DNA of 64,000 nt from JAAYKT01 sp964408955 (GTDB taxonomy: Bacteria > Bacillota > Clostridia > Lutisporales > Lutisporaceae): positions 97,573 through 161,572 of the forward strand of contig CAYPBK010000001.1 in assembly GCA_964408955.1 (NCBI GenBank). The letters run 5' to 3'. The notes under the pieces are model-generated. The model had not been told where the DNA came from. It ran no database searches and was given only the letters and a program-made list of their open reading frames with translations. Below are positions 9,701 through 18,614 of the stretch, piece by piece. Numbering within the stretch: position 1 is the stretch's first letter; the number at the start of each line of letters is the position of its first letter. A program made the translations under genes and the position numbers.

Positions 9701-10303
9701 CTGGCTTTCGACCTCTTGTAAAATATCCTGCAGCCTGACTATATTCTGCCGCGTATATTCCATCTTTCTTTCCGATTCTTGTTTTCTATATTTATATTTT
9801 GAAATACCTGCAGCTTCTTCGAAGATTGCCCTTCTATCGTCTGCCTTATTATTCAGTATTTCATCAATTTTACCTTGTCCTATTATTGAATAGCCGTCTT
9901 TACCTACACCTGTATCCATAAATATTTCCGTGATATCCTTAAGCCTACATTGACTTTTATTAATATAATACTCACTCTCTCCCGAGCGATACATTCTTCT
10001 CGTGATGCTTATTTCATTAAAAGCTAAATTGATTCCTTTATCGGAGTTATCAAGAATAAGTGTAACCTCCGCAAAACCTGATGCTTTAGTTTTCTCGCTT
10101 CCGGAGAATATGACATCCTCCATTTTATTACCTCTAAGAGTTTTCACACTTTGTTCTCCAATAACCCATCTTACGGCATCGGCTATATTACTTTTGCCGC
10201 TGCCATTTGGTCCAACTATCGCATTAATACCTTCAGTGAAATTCAATTCAGTTTCTTTTAAAAATGATTTAAATCCGTTAATTTCAAGTTGTTTGAGATG
10301 CAT
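6734..10303 (-). CDS. smc: Chromosome segregation ATPase SMC
   Basis: SMC forms the condensin-like complex with ScpA and ScpB that loops and separates chromosomes. The 1189-aa protein has the Walker A motif GPNGSGKSNI at residues 31-40, two long coiled-coil arms, and a hinge at about 510-650 (GVIGELISVPTAY to ITGGSKPPMIG). At the C-terminus are the ABC signature LLLMSGGERALTAI and Walker B CVLDEIDSALDD. The ATG has a good GAGGAG site. Length and architecture are complete, with no sign of frameshift. Confidence 0.98.
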   Translation of the reverse strand: MHLKQLEINGFKSFLKETELNFTEGINAIVGPNGSGKSNIADAVRWVIGEQSVKTLRGNKMEDVIFSGSEKTKASGFAEVTLILDNSDKGINLAFNEISITRRMYRSGESEYYINKSQCRLKDITEIFMDTGVGKDGYSIIGQGKIDEILNNKADDRRAIFEEAAGISKYKYRKQESERKMEYTRQNIVRLQDILQEVESQLMPMAEQAEITKRYQKLIHELKILDVNLILINSDKNNKRLRNILEEIEALNNYKVEKEACIHNLEEKLSKSKGELKGLEVQLSNLNQKIYEITGKKDKHENEKNILKEKTLYTNDVIEKLNKEINELNEEKNAYDKEIEGIKSEGLLIELELDKLNNLANVMDIEYNEKYSSITDLENKIEAKKQVYLEYITKQSEIKSNINLQNERIKNINDRIKQINFDKGLLVNQCKEREMNKEQVEAEIKSTTGKIDNLKKVIDKYTQDKKSKENQIQNIQGMLIEIRSKKDKILSRLKLLEEMEKEYGGYNKTIKSLLSGQHNIKDKIKGFKGVIGELISVPTAYSTAIEAALGSAVQNIVTENENDAKDLIGFLKRNNMGRATFLPISSIKPKRIRNDELNKLERTGFVGIAAELVKCDDKYKDIIYYLLGRVIVADTIDTAIRLGKIFKNELKIVTLDGEIFSIGGAITGGSKPPMIGAILTRKNQINELKKEYNIVLNELEELDLSLDKQKEEHFNIDDKIAKLIEELHTYEISYSNFNSKLIYINNELELSKSKMDINEKDIEELENEIKDNRHIIDNFNTELVEAINGSETLSDEIKRMEENIRSIKNDRDEFTKVLTEYKIKIAELKQQKSAIAKTIDSILNSQISINNKVNNNIDSVNLRKNELDSIKDQIGELDIKIIGISSDLLETQNEYKSAEEQKYKKQESIESEEGLIKQYGIDLTNLQNSLHKADLQKTKAEIELESLNIRLLETYELNYNKATSLRVESFNISQSVKRIEYLKKEIKDLGTVNVNAVEEFDRLNNRHIFLKNQLEDLEIAKASLTEIIEEITAYMKKQFLEEFEKINKNFNDVFARLFGGGTAQVELTDKTNVLESGIDIIVKPPNKKQQSLLLMSGGERALTAIALLFGILIMKPVPFCVLDEIDSALDDVNVGRYANYLKELSEDIQFIIITHRKGSMEAADCLYGVSMEDTGVSKLLSVRFEDKVS

Positions 10304-10420
10304 ACTAACTCCTCTTCATCACTAGAATACTAACAATCCCTTGTGCCTAATAATTAATCCTTAAATATAATTATCAATGTAGAATATTTTAACATATCAT
10401 GCTTTTTTATAAAAGCACAA

Positions 10421-11512
10421 CTACTTTGTTTCATTAGAATAAGCATTTTGATTTCTATAATATTCATCCTTAGACAAGGAGAATTTACCCATATCGATTG
10501 AAACACATATAGCGTTTCTATTAATACTTTCGCTAAGAAATTCAAAGCTTTTATTAGAATATTTATTCTTAAAATATTTTACATTTGATTTGTTTTGACC
10601 AATGATATCAGAATAGTCTCTTTCATTAAAGAGAATCTTAACACTGGCAGCAGATTTAACAGGCTCTTTTACCAATATACATTCTATCATATCCTTGTAT
10701 AATTCGGACACGACAAGTTGTCTAAAAGATGGATGATATGGTCCGTCAATAATGTTTTTACCTAACTGCATTTCCGCTGTTGGCTGCAGTCCAATACGTA
10801 TTACATTTATTAAATTCCGCTCTAAGATAATCAACATAGTCTTACATATTTCTACAGCTCTATTTAATCTAAAAGGCGTATACTTACCTGTTTTATATAA
10901 GTATTCCATATATGTATCCTTGATTACTAGCGCCGGATAAATTCTAGCTATATGCGGTTTTAACCTAACCACTTTTTTAACTGTTTCTATACACTTCTCT
11001 TCACTATCCATTGGCAATCCGACCATAAGCTGAACTCCAACTGTAAATCCTTCATCCTTTAATAATTCTATAGCTTCTAAGGTGTCCTTTGCACTATGGC
11101 CCCTTTGGCTTACACTTAACACTTCCTCATCCATAGATTGGACTCCCAATTCAACTATTGATACACCGTGTTTTTTAAGATTTTGTAAAATATCAATATC
11201 GATATAATCCGGCCTTGTCGATAATCTTACGGCATTTATTTTTCCTTTCTCCAAGTACTTATAGGCAGCATTTAAATATATATTTTGTTCATTAATAGGT
11301 ATAGCCGTAAAGCTACCGCCATAAAAAGCCACCTCTATATTTTTTTTGCCTTTTCCAATGGTATCTAGGTATTTATTAATTAATACATCTATATCCTCGG
11401 ACTGCATCTCAACATTTTGACCAGTAATTCTTTTCTGATTACAAAAAATACAATTATGAGGGCAACCTTTGTGAGGGACAAATATCGGAATAACATAGTT
11501 TTGCTTACTCAT
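10421..11512 (-). CDS. Elp3-like radical SAM protein lacking the acetyltransferase domain
   Basis: This is a radical SAM enzyme of unknown substrate. The N-terminus reads VPHKGCPHNCIFCNQKRITG, giving the CX3CX2C cysteine triad that binds the 4Fe-4S cluster. YGGSFTAIP, STRPDYID and ELGVQSMDEEVL follow, as in the Elp3/COG1243 radical SAM core. Full Elp3 proteins carry a C-terminal GNAT acetyltransferase domain and are longer than 500 aa; this one stops at 363 aa, and its last 100 residues show no GNAT motif. The gene overlaps rnc by 8 bases and precedes smc, a position typical of Clostridia. A tRNA or other RNA modification role is inference only. About 117 bases before smc contain only a weak hairpin. 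Confidence 0.8.
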   Translation of the reverse strand: MSKQNYVIPIFVPHKGCPHNCIFCNQKRITGQNVEMQSEDIDVLINKYLDTIGKGKKNIEVAFYGGSFTAIPINEQNIYLNAAYKYLEKGKINAVRLSTRPDYIDIDILQNLKKHGVSIVELGVQSMDEEVLSVSQRGHSAKDTLEAIELLKDEGFTVGVQLMVGLPMDSEEKCIETVKKVVRLKPHIARIYPALVIKDTYMEYLYKTGKYTPFRLNRAVEICKTMLIILERNLINVIRIGLQPTAEMQLGKNIIDGPYHPSFRQLVVSELYKDMIECILVKEPVKSAASVKILFNERDYSDIIGQNKSNVKYFKNKYSNKSFEFLSESINRNAICVSIDMGKFSLSKDEYYRNQNAYSNETK

Positions 11513-12215
11513 TTATCAAACCCATAACCTTCATAGCATTTTTTGCGGCAGCCTGCTGAGCGTCCTTTTTACTATTTCCTTTACCTTTTCCTACAAGATT
11601 CTTATTCAATACCAGAGCCATATAAAACACTTTAGAATGATCCGGACCTTTTTCAGATAAAAGCGTATATTCAATTGGTCCTAAATCATATTTTTGAGCA
11701 TACTCTTGAAAAAACGATTTGTAATCATTAAATATTTTGTTGTCAATAGAAGATTCAATAATATCCTTCATCAATGTAAGAACAAGCTTTTCAGCTTTAT
11801 CAAATCCGCCATCCAAATAAACTGCCGCGATTATAGCCTCAAAGGTATCCGCTAATATAGACGGTCTTTTACGACCACCAGTGTTTTCTTCACCTTTGCT
11901 CATATAAATATAAGACCCTAAGTCTATCGACTTTGCCGCAATAAACAAAGAATTTTCACATACTATATTAGCCCGTGTTCTGGTAAGCTGACCTTCAGGA
12001 ACATTATGCATTTTTCGATACAAGTGAAGGCTTATTATCATACTAAGTATAGAATCGCCTAAAAATTCAAGCCTCTCGTTATGTATCAGCTTTGAATCCT
12101 GGCTATTCGCATAAGAACTATGTGTAAGAGCAATGCTTAGAAATTCAATTCCCTTAAAGCTATAACCAATGGTTTCTTCTAATTTATTCAAGTTTTCATT
12201 GGACTTATATTCCAT
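11505..12215 (-). CDS. rnc: Ribonuclease III
   Basis: RNase III cleaves double-stranded RNA in rRNA precursors and regulatory duplexes. The 236-aa protein contains the signature HNERLEFLGDSILSMI at residues 45-60, the second acidic cluster ILADTFEAIIAAVYLDGG near 120-137, and a C-terminal double-stranded-RNA-binding domain (DYKSFFQEYAQK through KGNSKKDAQQAAAKNAM). It follows fabF by 55 bases, so the fatty-acid cluster may read into it, and its stop overlaps the radical SAM start. Confidence 0.97.
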   Translation of the reverse strand: MEYKSNENLNKLEETIGYSFKGIEFLSIALTHSSYANSQDSKLIHNERLEFLGDSILSMIISLHLYRKMHNVPEGQLTRTRANIVCENSLFIAAKSIDLGSYIYMSKGEENTGGRKRPSILADTFEAIIAAVYLDGGFDKAEKLVLTLMKDIIESSIDNKIFNDYKSFFQEYAQKYDLGPIEYTLLSEKGPDHSKVFYMALVLNKNLVGKGKGNSKKDAQQAAAKNAMKVMGLINE

Positions 12216-12270
12216 CCATACTTACCTCTTCTCATGACAATAAGCTTTATTTCTATTTTAAGTATATCAA

Positions 12271-13512
12271 CTAACAATATTTTTTCAATACAATAGATGC
12301 ATTATGCCCGCCAAAACCAAAAGAATTTGATAAGGCATATTTTACATCCGCTTTTCTTGCAACATTTGGTACATAATCCAAGTCACAGGCTTCATCGGCG
12401 GTTGTATAATTTATAGTTGGGTGTATAATCCCTTCGTTTATTGACATCAGGCATGAAACAGCTTCAACGGCACCTGCAGCGCCCAATAAATGTCCTGTCA
12501 TAGATTTGGTTGAGCTTATAGGCACTTTATTTGAATAATCCTTAAGTAGTTTTTTTATTGCGATGGTTTCATATTCGTCATTAAGTTTCGTGGATGTCCC
12601 GTGAGCATTAATATAGCTGATTTGTGAAGGGTTTATTGAAGCATCCTTCACTGCAAGATTCATTGCCATAAAAGCACCTTCTCCGCCGGGCGATGGAGCG
12701 GTAATATGATAAGCATCTGAGGTTGTACCGTATCCCGCAATCTCTCCATAAATTTTCGCCCCTCGCTTTTTGGCATGTTCCAACTCTTCTAAAATTAAAA
12801 TAGCTGAACCTTCTCCCATTACGAAGCCGTCCCTATCCTTCTCAAAAGGTCTGGATGCTTTTTCAGGCTCATCATTTCTTTCTGATAGTGCTTTCATAGA
12901 ACAAAAGCCTGCCACAGAAACCGGAGTTATGGATGCTTCTGTTCCCCCCGCAATCATAATATCCGCGTCTTGCCTTTGAATAATTCTAAAAGCTTCCCCT
13001 ATGGCATTAGTCGAGGATGCACAAGCTGTTGTAATTGTTAAGCTGGGCCCTTTAGTTTTAAAAAGCATAGAAATGTGACCGGCGGCAATATTTGATATCA
13101 TCATTGGTATAAAAAACGGGCTGATTCTCCCTGCACCTTTTTCCATCATAACTTTATGTTGATTTTCAAAAGTATCAATGCCGCCTATACCTGTACCTAT
13201 GCACACTCCAGTTCTATATTCGTCGACAATGCTGTTATTTACACCCGAATCTTCAAAAGCCATTTTTGTTGCGGCTACGGCTAATTGAGTAAACCTGTCC
13301 ATTCTTTTTACTTCTTTTCTATTAATAAAATCTAATGGGTTAAAATCTTTCACGGTTGCAGCGATTTTAGTTGATAATCCATTTGTATCAAATGAATCTA
13401 TTAAAGTGACACCGGATTTCCCTTCCTTCAAACTTTTAAAAAAACTTTCTTTCCCTATCCCTATTGGAGTTATAATCCCTATACCGCTAATAACTACTCT
13501 TTTTTTGTCCAT
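12271..13512 (-). CDS. fabF: Beta-ketoacyl-ACP synthase II FabF
   Basis: FabF elongates acyl-ACP with malonyl-ACP in type II fatty-acid synthesis. The catalytic Cys-His-His triad is visible: TTACASS (Cys about 164), NAHGTST (His about 304) and MTGHLLGAAGA (His about 341). The glycine-rich end SFGFGGHNAS is also present. The frame opens at 13530, but GAGGAG lies seven bases before the ATG at 13512, which gives the expected MDKKRVVISGIG start and 413 aa. It is the last gene of the fab cluster and is separated from acpP by a strong hairpin with T runs on both sides. Confidence 0.96.
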   Translation of the reverse strand: MDKKRVVISGIGIITPIGIGKESFFKSLKEGKSGVTLIDSFDTNGLSTKIAATVKDFNPLDFINRKEVKRMDRFTQLAVAATKMAFEDSGVNNSIVDEYRTGVCIGTGIGGIDTFENQHKVMMEKGAGRISPFFIPMMISNIAAGHISMLFKTKGPSLTITTACASSTNAIGEAFRIIQRQDADIMIAGGTEASITPVSVAGFCSMKALSERNDEPEKASRPFEKDRDGFVMGEGSAILILEELEHAKKRGAKIYGEIAGYGTTSDAYHITAPSPGGEGAFMAMNLAVKDASINPSQISYINAHGTSTKLNDEYETIAIKKLLKDYSNKVPISSTKSMTGHLLGAAGAVEAVSCLMSINEGIIHPTINYTTADEACDLDYVPNVARKADVKYALSNSFGFGGHNASIVLKKYC

Positions 13513-13593
13513 TTCATTTCTCCTCAACATTTATTTTTGATATGTTTATTAAAATTCTATAAATGCATTTATCAATTAGCTAGAAATATATCT

Positions 13594-13626
13594 CAAAAAA
13601 AATGTCCCTATTTAGGGACATTTTTA
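13594..13626. terminator. Bidirectional terminator-like hairpin between acpP and fabF
   Basis: AATGTCCC (13601-13608) pairs with GGGACATT (13615-13622) around a 6-base loop, with A/T runs on both flanks. On the minus strand the hairpin is followed by eight T residues. It probably ends a large share of transcripts after acpP, leaving acpP more abundant than fabF, or works as an attenuator inside the operon. Confidence 0.75.
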
Positions 13627-13704
13627 TTGTAAAGAAAAGCATATTTTTTACTAATTAAACTTTATAATTAGACTCATGCACACATTAATTAAATTTAGCT
13701 TTCT

Positions 13705-13932
13705 TTACTGATTACTCTTTATGTATTCTACAACATCTGCAATGGTTACAAGTTTTTCAGCCTCTTCATCAGGTATTTCTATATCAAATTCTTCTTCAAG
13801 AGCCATAAGGAGCTCAACGATGTCAAGGGAATCAGCTCCTAAATCTTCGATGAAAGAAGACTCCATTGTCACCTCCTCAGGATCTATACCAAGTTGTTCA
13901 GTAACTTTTTCTTGAACCTTTTCAAATATCAC
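13705..13932 (-). CDS. acpP: Acyl carrier protein
   Basis: ACP carries growing acyl chains on a 4'-phosphopantetheine arm. The attachment serine is in GADSLDIVELLMALEEEF (Ser about 35), the classic ACP motif. The start is best placed at the GTG at 13932, which follows GGGGAGG at a normal distance and yields MIFEKVQEKV like other clostridial ACPs. The longer frame from 13941 would start inside the ribosome binding site. The protein is 75 aa. It sits between fabG and fabF. Confidence 0.95.
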   Translation of the reverse strand: MIFEKVQEKVTEQLGIDPEEVTMESSFIEDLGADSLDIVELLMALEEEFDIEIPDEEAEKLVTIADVVEYIKSNQ

Positions 13933-13970
13933 AAGCCTCACCTCCCCTCAGCGATTATATTATGATAATA

Positions 13971-14714
13971 TTACATTACCATTCCTCCGTCAATATTAAT
14001 TACCTGACCTGTTATATAATCTGAATTACATCCTGCTAAAAATAGCACTGCATTGGCCACATCTTCAGGTTTTCCAGGTCTTTTTAAAGGGATTAACTCT
14101 TTCATTTGTTCTTGTATCTTCTCCGGAAGTACAGCGGTCATATCAGTATCAATAAAGCCGGGGGCAATGGCGTTTACATTAATATTTCTTGATGCAAGCT
14201 CTTTAGCTATTGATTTTGTAAACCCGATAACAGCTGATTTTGATGCGGCATAATTGGATTGTCCCGCATTTCCCGTTATGCCTACAACAGATGCTAAATT
14301 AATTATTTTACCTTTTCTTTGTTTTATCATTACCTTACTTACACTTTTAGTAAAATTAAAAACCCCTTTCAAGTTTATATCAATAACACTGTCAAACTCT
14401 GCTTCAGACATTCTTATCAGCAGATTATCCTTTGTAATCCCTGCATTATTTATTAATATATCTATGCTGTTAAATTCATTTAATACTGTTTTGACGAAAT
14501 TTTCTGTCTCAGCTGAATTTGACACATCAGCTTTCAGCACTAAGGCTTTAACACCGTATTTTTCTGCCTCTTTTGCAACATTACGTGCTGCCTTTTCATT
14601 ATTTGAGTAATTTATAGCTACATTTGCACCGGCTTTAGCTAGTGCTAAAGCTATTGCTTTTCCGATTCCCCGTGAAGCACCGGTAACAACTGCTGTTTTA
14701 CCCTCTAGCAACAT
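13971..14714 (-). CDS. fabG: 3-oxoacyl-ACP reductase FabG
   Basis: FabG is the NADPH-dependent short-chain dehydrogenase that reduces beta-ketoacyl-ACP. The cofactor motif TGASRGIGKA is at residues 11-20, NNAG at 89-92, and the catalytic Ser142, Tyr155 and Lys159 lie in LASVVGITG and NYAASKS. The C-terminus (YITGQVINIDGGMVM) is typical. The 247-aa reading frame overlaps the end of fabD by 10 bases, indicating coupled translation. Confidence 0.96.
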   Translation of the reverse strand: MLLEGKTAVVTGASRGIGKAIALALAKAGANVAINYSNNEKAARNVAKEAEKYGVKALVLKADVSNSAETENFVKTVLNEFNSIDILINNAGITKDNLLIRMSEAEFDSVIDINLKGVFNFTKSVSKVMIKQRKGKIINLASVVGITGNAGQSNYAASKSAVIGFTKSIAKELASRNINVNAIAPGFIDTDMTAVLPEKIQEQMKELIPLKRPGKPEDVANAVLFLAGCNSDYITGQVINIDGGMVM

Positions 14715-15655
14715 TCCAACCTCTCCTTTAAACTATTAATTGTTTTGTCTAGGGATTCAATGTTTTCAACATTATATATATTAATTCTTTTATCTATTTT
14801 TTTTATAAAAGCAGATAATGATTTCCCAGGTCCTACTTCAATAAAAGTATCAATGCCTAAGCATATCATGTTTTTAACACTGTCTTCCCAAAGTACAGAG
14901 GAACTAACCTGATCTACCAGCAATTGTTTTATCTCGTATTTATTATTTATTACTTGACCATGAACGTTAGATACAACAGGAATCTCCATATCCTTGAATT
15001 CAATTTTATCCAATTCAAAAGAAAGTCTTTCCCCGGCCGGTTTTAGCATACTGGAGTGAAAAGGCGCGCTAACCGGTAAAACGACTACTTTTTTCGCTCC
15101 TTTTTCTTTAAGTACCATTGATGCCTTTTCCACTGCCTTTACTTGACCTGCTATCACTACCTGACCCGGACAATTAAAATTAGCGGCTTCAACCACCCCA
15201 TAGCCTGATGCCATTTTTAGGCATTCAACTACTTCATCTTTATTTAATCCCATCACTGCAGCCATGGTACCTTCACCATGAGGTACTGCCTCTTGCATAT
15301 ACTTTCCTCTTTTTTTAACTACCTCCACCGCATCTTCAAAACTAATGGCATTAGAAGCTACCAAAGCCGTATATTCGCCCAAACTTAAACCCGCAGTAAC
15401 AGAAGGCCTTATGCCTTTATATTTCAATACTTCTAATAATGCAATACTTGTAGTTAATATAGATGGCTGCGTATTCTCAGTCTTTTTTAATTCCTCATCA
15501 TTACCTTCAAAGCATAACTCCTTGACATTGATGCCTAATTTTTCTCCTGCTCTTTCAAATATGTCCATAGCAATTTTATAATTCTCTGCTATTTCCTTGC
15601 CCATCCCAACATATTGAGAACCTTGCCCCGGAAATATACAAGCTATTTTTAACAA
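14705..15655 (-). CDS. fabD: Malonyl-CoA:ACP transacylase FabD
   Basis: FabD loads malonyl groups from CoA onto ACP. The 316-aa protein contains FPGQGSQYVGMG near the N-terminus, the nucleophile elbow GLSLGEY (Ser91), and APFHSSM, which holds the catalytic His at about residue 201. It overlaps fabK at its start by 7 bases and fabG at its end by 10 bases, so fabK, fabD and fabG are tightly coupled. Confidence 0.96.
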   Translation of the reverse strand: MLKIACIFPGQGSQYVGMGKEIAENYKIAMDIFERAGEKLGINVKELCFEGNDEELKKTENTQPSILTTSIALLEVLKYKGIRPSVTAGLSLGEYTALVASNAISFEDAVEVVKKRGKYMQEAVPHGEGTMAAVMGLNKDEVVECLKMASGYGVVEAANFNCPGQVVIAGQVKAVEKASMVLKEKGAKKVVVLPVSAPFHSSMLKPAGERLSFELDKIEFKDMEIPVVSNVHGQVINNKYEIKQLLVDQVSSSVLWEDSVKNMICLGIDTFIEVGPGKSLSAFIKKIDKRINIYNVENIESLDKTINSLKERLECC

Positions 15656-16608
15656 CTACCTTTACCTCCGACAATATTATTTACTTTCGTAATAACGTTA
15701 TCACTCTCATTAATAATACCTTCTATTATGTCACGGACGCTTTTAATTTCTTTTACAATACCACTTATCTGCCCTGCCATAACTGTACCGTTATCGGTAT
15801 CTCCTTCAATGCATGCTTTCCTTAGGCTTCCTGTGCCTAGTCTCTCAAATTCATCCATAGGCGCATTATTTTTCTCAAGTTTATTTAATTCCCTAAAAAG
15901 CCTATTCTTAATCATTCTTACAGGATGGCCTGTCGCTCTTCCTGATATAGATGTACTTCTGTCCGCAGCTTTTAAAATAGCCGCTTTATAATTCTCATGG
16001 ACAGTACATTCTTTAGAGCAGACAAATACAGTACCCATCTGTACACCTTGTGCCCCCAGTGCTATAGCTGATATAAAGCCTCGCGCATCCCCAATACCTC
16101 CGGCAGCGATAACCGGAATTTCTATGGCATCTACTATTTGTGGTATCAATGCCATAGTAGTTGTCTCGCCTATGTGCCCCCCCGCTTCACTGCCTTCCGC
16201 TATGACTGCATCTGCACCTGCAGCGTACATTTTTTTTGCCAAAGCTACAGATGGTACAATTGGTATCACTTTAATATTAGCTTCTTTTAAACCTTTTATA
16301 TATTTACCTGGATTACCTGCGCCAAATGTAACAATAGGAACCTTTTCTTCATATATAAGCTGAATGATCTCCTCTACAAAAGGTGATAAAAGCATAACAT
16401 TTAAACCAAACGGATTGTCCGTATTTTCTTTTACCTTTTTTATTTCTTTTAATATGATATCTGCCGGTGCATTGCCGGAGCCTATTACCCCTAATCCGCC
16501 GGCATTGGAAACCGCAGCAGCTAACTCGCCTGTCGCAATCCAAGCCATGCCACCCTGTAAAATGGGGTATTTGATATTCAATATGTCACAAATGCTTGAT
16601 TTTATCAT
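15649..16608 (-). CDS. fabK: Enoyl-ACP reductase II FabK
   Basis: FabK is the FMN-dependent enoyl-ACP reductase that replaces FabI in many streptococci and clostridia. The 319-aa TIM-barrel protein shows YPILQGGMAWIATGELAAAV at the N-terminus, GSEAGGHIG in the centre and IPVIAAGGIGDARG, all typical of the 2-nitropropane dioxygenase/FabK family. The ATG at 16608 has GGGGAGG before it, while the longer frame from 16632 has no such site. No fabI is visible in the window, so FabK is likely the main enoyl reductase, which is inference. It lies between fabH and fabD in the operon. Confidence 0.94.
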   Translation of the reverse strand: MIKSSICDILNIKYPILQGGMAWIATGELAAAVSNAGGLGVIGSGNAPADIILKEIKKVKENTDNPFGLNVMLLSPFVEEIIQLIYEEKVPIVTFGAGNPGKYIKGLKEANIKVIPIVPSVALAKKMYAAGADAVIAEGSEAGGHIGETTTMALIPQIVDAIEIPVIAAGGIGDARGFISAIALGAQGVQMGTVFVCSKECTVHENYKAAILKAADRSTSISGRATGHPVRMIKNRLFRELNKLEKNNAPMDEFERLGTGSLRKACIEGDTDNGTVMAGQISGIVKEIKSVRDIIEGIINESDNVITKVNNIVGGKGSC

Positions 16609-16622
16609 TTCACAACCTCCCC

Positions 16623-17615
16623 TTAAGCCCATCTAATAACTGCAGAGCCCCAGGTAAGACCTCCACCGAAGGCCACTAAAACAACTATATCCCCAGCTGT
16701 TAGCTGTTTTTGCTTTTTTACTTCATCCAAAGCGACTGCTACAGAAGCTGCTGACATGTTGCCATATTTATCAACATTAACAAAAACTTTTTCCTTTGGA
16801 AGATTCAATCTTTTCGCGGCACTATCAATTATTCTAATATTTGCTTGGTGAGGTATAAGATAATCTATATCACTTTTTTTTAAGCCACAGAGCTCCAGTG
16901 CTTTTTCAGTGGATTTCTCCATTATTCTCACCGCAAATTTAAAAACTTCCGAACCTTCCATTTTAATATAGTGCATTGAATTTTTAATGGTTTCCTGGGT
17001 AGCAGGCAATCTTGAACCACCGCCGGGTATATATAGCAGATTACACCCATTACCATCGGAGCCTAAATATGTCGATAATATTTGAAAACCTTTTTTATTA
17101 GATATAATAACGGCAGCTGCACCATCCCCGAATAAAACACAAGTGTTTCTATCACTATAATCTGTAATTTTTGATAAGGTTTCAGCACCTATAACCAATA
17201 TATTATTCTTGGCGCCGGTTTTAATAAAGCTTTCTGCCACGGATATTCCATAGATAAATCCAGAACATGCTGCTTCAATATCTAATGACGCAGCATTAAT
17301 TGCGCCTATATTTTTCTGAACTAAACATGCTGTGGAGGGAAATTGCATGTCAGGTGTAACAGTTGCGACAATAATCATATCTATCTCTTCCGCTGTTAGC
17401 TTAGCGTCATCCAAAGCCTTTATAGCAGCTTTTGTTGCAATATCTGATGTAGATATTTCTTCTGAAACCTTTCTTCTTTCTTTAATACCTGTTCTAGAAA
17501 CAATCCAATCATCGCTTGTATCTACTATTTTTTCAAAATAACTATTATTTAATACCCTATCAGGTACATAGCTTCCTGTACCAATTATGTTTGCTGTGTT
17601 TTGTAACCTGTTCAA
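16623..17615 (-). CDS. fabH: Beta-ketoacyl-ACP synthase III FabH
   Basis: FabH starts fatty-acid synthesis by condensing an acyl-CoA with malonyl-ACP. The catalytic Cys is in DIEAACSGFIYG (about residue 117), His in PHQANIRI and Asn in YGNMSAASV. The C-terminal GGGLTWGSAVIRW is canonical. The frame is open to a GTG at 17645 deep inside plsX. A TTG at 17615, just after the plsX stop and preceded by AAGGTGGG, gives MNRLQNTANIIGTG and 330 aa, which fits family length. The exact start is uncertain; the identity is not. Confidence 0.92.
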   Translation of the reverse strand: MNRLQNTANIIGTGSYVPDRVLNNSYFEKIVDTSDDWIVSRTGIKERRKVSEEISTSDIATKAAIKALDDAKLTAEEIDMIIVATVTPDMQFPSTACLVQKNIGAINAASLDIEAACSGFIYGISVAESFIKTGAKNNILVIGAETLSKITDYSDRNTCVLFGDGAAAVIISNKKGFQILSTYLGSDGNGCNLLYIPGGGSRLPATQETIKNSMHYIKMEGSEVFKFAVRIMEKSTEKALELCGLKKSDIDYLIPHQANIRIIDSAAKRLNLPKEKVFVNVDKYGNMSAASVAVALDEVKKQKQLTAGDIVVLVAFGGGLTWGSAVIRWA

Positions 17616-17616
17616 G

Positions 17617-18612
17617 CTATACAACACCCACCTTATCGATTTCACTTTTTATTAGATCTATACAATTATTATCATATAAAAGCTTCGCTTGTCTTATCGC
17701 ATTTTTAAAAGCTTTACTGTCCGAACTTCCGTGCGCTTTTATCATAATCCCATCTATGCCCAAAAATGGTGCGCCACCATATTCTTTATAATCAAATCTA
17801 TTTTTCAGATTTATAAAACTATCTTTCATTAGCAATGCCCCTAGCTTTGATAAAGTACTTCTATTAATTTCTTCTTTTATCATTTTCATTATTCCCGAAG
17901 CAAGACCTTCTGTATTTTTAAGAACAACATTGCCGACAAAACCGTCACATACACATACATCACATATTCCAAAAACTATATCTCTAGCTTCGATGTTTCC
18001 GATAAAATTTAAGTTGCCGGCACTTAACAACTCGTAGCTTTGCTTTGTCAGTTCATTGCCTTTCCCTTTTTCAATACCATTACTCAGTAATCCTACTCTG
18101 GGTGATGTTATCCCTAAAACTTTTTCCATGTATATTGAACCCATTAATGCAAATTGAAATATATTTTTAGGCTTACAATCCACGTTGGCGCCGGCATCTA
18201 CTAACATATAATTACCTTTTACGGAAGGCAATACAGGTGCCAGTGCCGGTCTGTCAATGCCTTTTATTCGACCAACTCGCAACAAGGAACCGGCAAGAAA
18301 CGCTCCGGTATTACCGGCTGATAAAAATGCATGGCATATGTCGTCCTTTACAAGCTTAAGACCTACAACCATTGAAGAATTAATTTTTCTTTTTATTGCA
18401 TTTACTGGGTTATCATCGTTACTGATAACCTCCTTAGCATCAATCATATGTATTTTAGGATTATCAACATAGGAGCCTAATAAATCAGATATCTCATTTG
18501 TCGGTCCAACCAAAAAAAGTTCTATATCGTACTCTAATAATGCTTTGATGCTTCCATCTATAACCGCTTTAGGACCATTGTCTCCTCCCATTACATCAAT
18601 TGCAATTTTCAT
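17617..18612 (-). CDS. plsX: Phosphate acyltransferase PlsX
   Basis: PlsX converts acyl-ACP to acyl-phosphate for PlsY, linking fatty-acid to phospholipid synthesis. The 331-aa protein starts MKIAIDVMGGDNGPKAVIDG and contains LSAGNTGAFLAG, LVDAGANVDCKP and GNVVLKNTEG, the family blocks. The ATG has an AAAAGGAGG site. It lies two bases after the fapR stop codon and runs into fabH, so it is in the FapR-controlled operon as in B. subtilis. Confidence 0.97.
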   Translation of the reverse strand: MKIAIDVMGGDNGPKAVIDGSIKALLEYDIELFLVGPTNEISDLLGSYVDNPKIHMIDAKEVISNDDNPVNAIKRKINSSMVVGLKLVKDDICHAFLSAGNTGAFLAGSLLRVGRIKGIDRPALAPVLPSVKGNYMLVDAGANVDCKPKNIFQFALMGSIYMEKVLGITSPRVGLLSNGIEKGKGNELTKQSYELLSAGNLNFIGNIEARDIVFGICDVCVCDGFVGNVVLKNTEGLASGIMKMIKEEINRSTLSKLGALLMKDSFINLKNRFDYKEYGGAPFLGIDGIMIKAHGSSDSKAFKNAIRQAKLLYDNNCIDLIKSEIDKVGVV

Positions 18613-18614
18613 TA

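Noticed and set aside
10354..10545. A 63-codon minus-strand frame at the end of the radical SAM gene
   Set aside because: It overlaps the radical SAM frame in another register and has no ribosome binding site.
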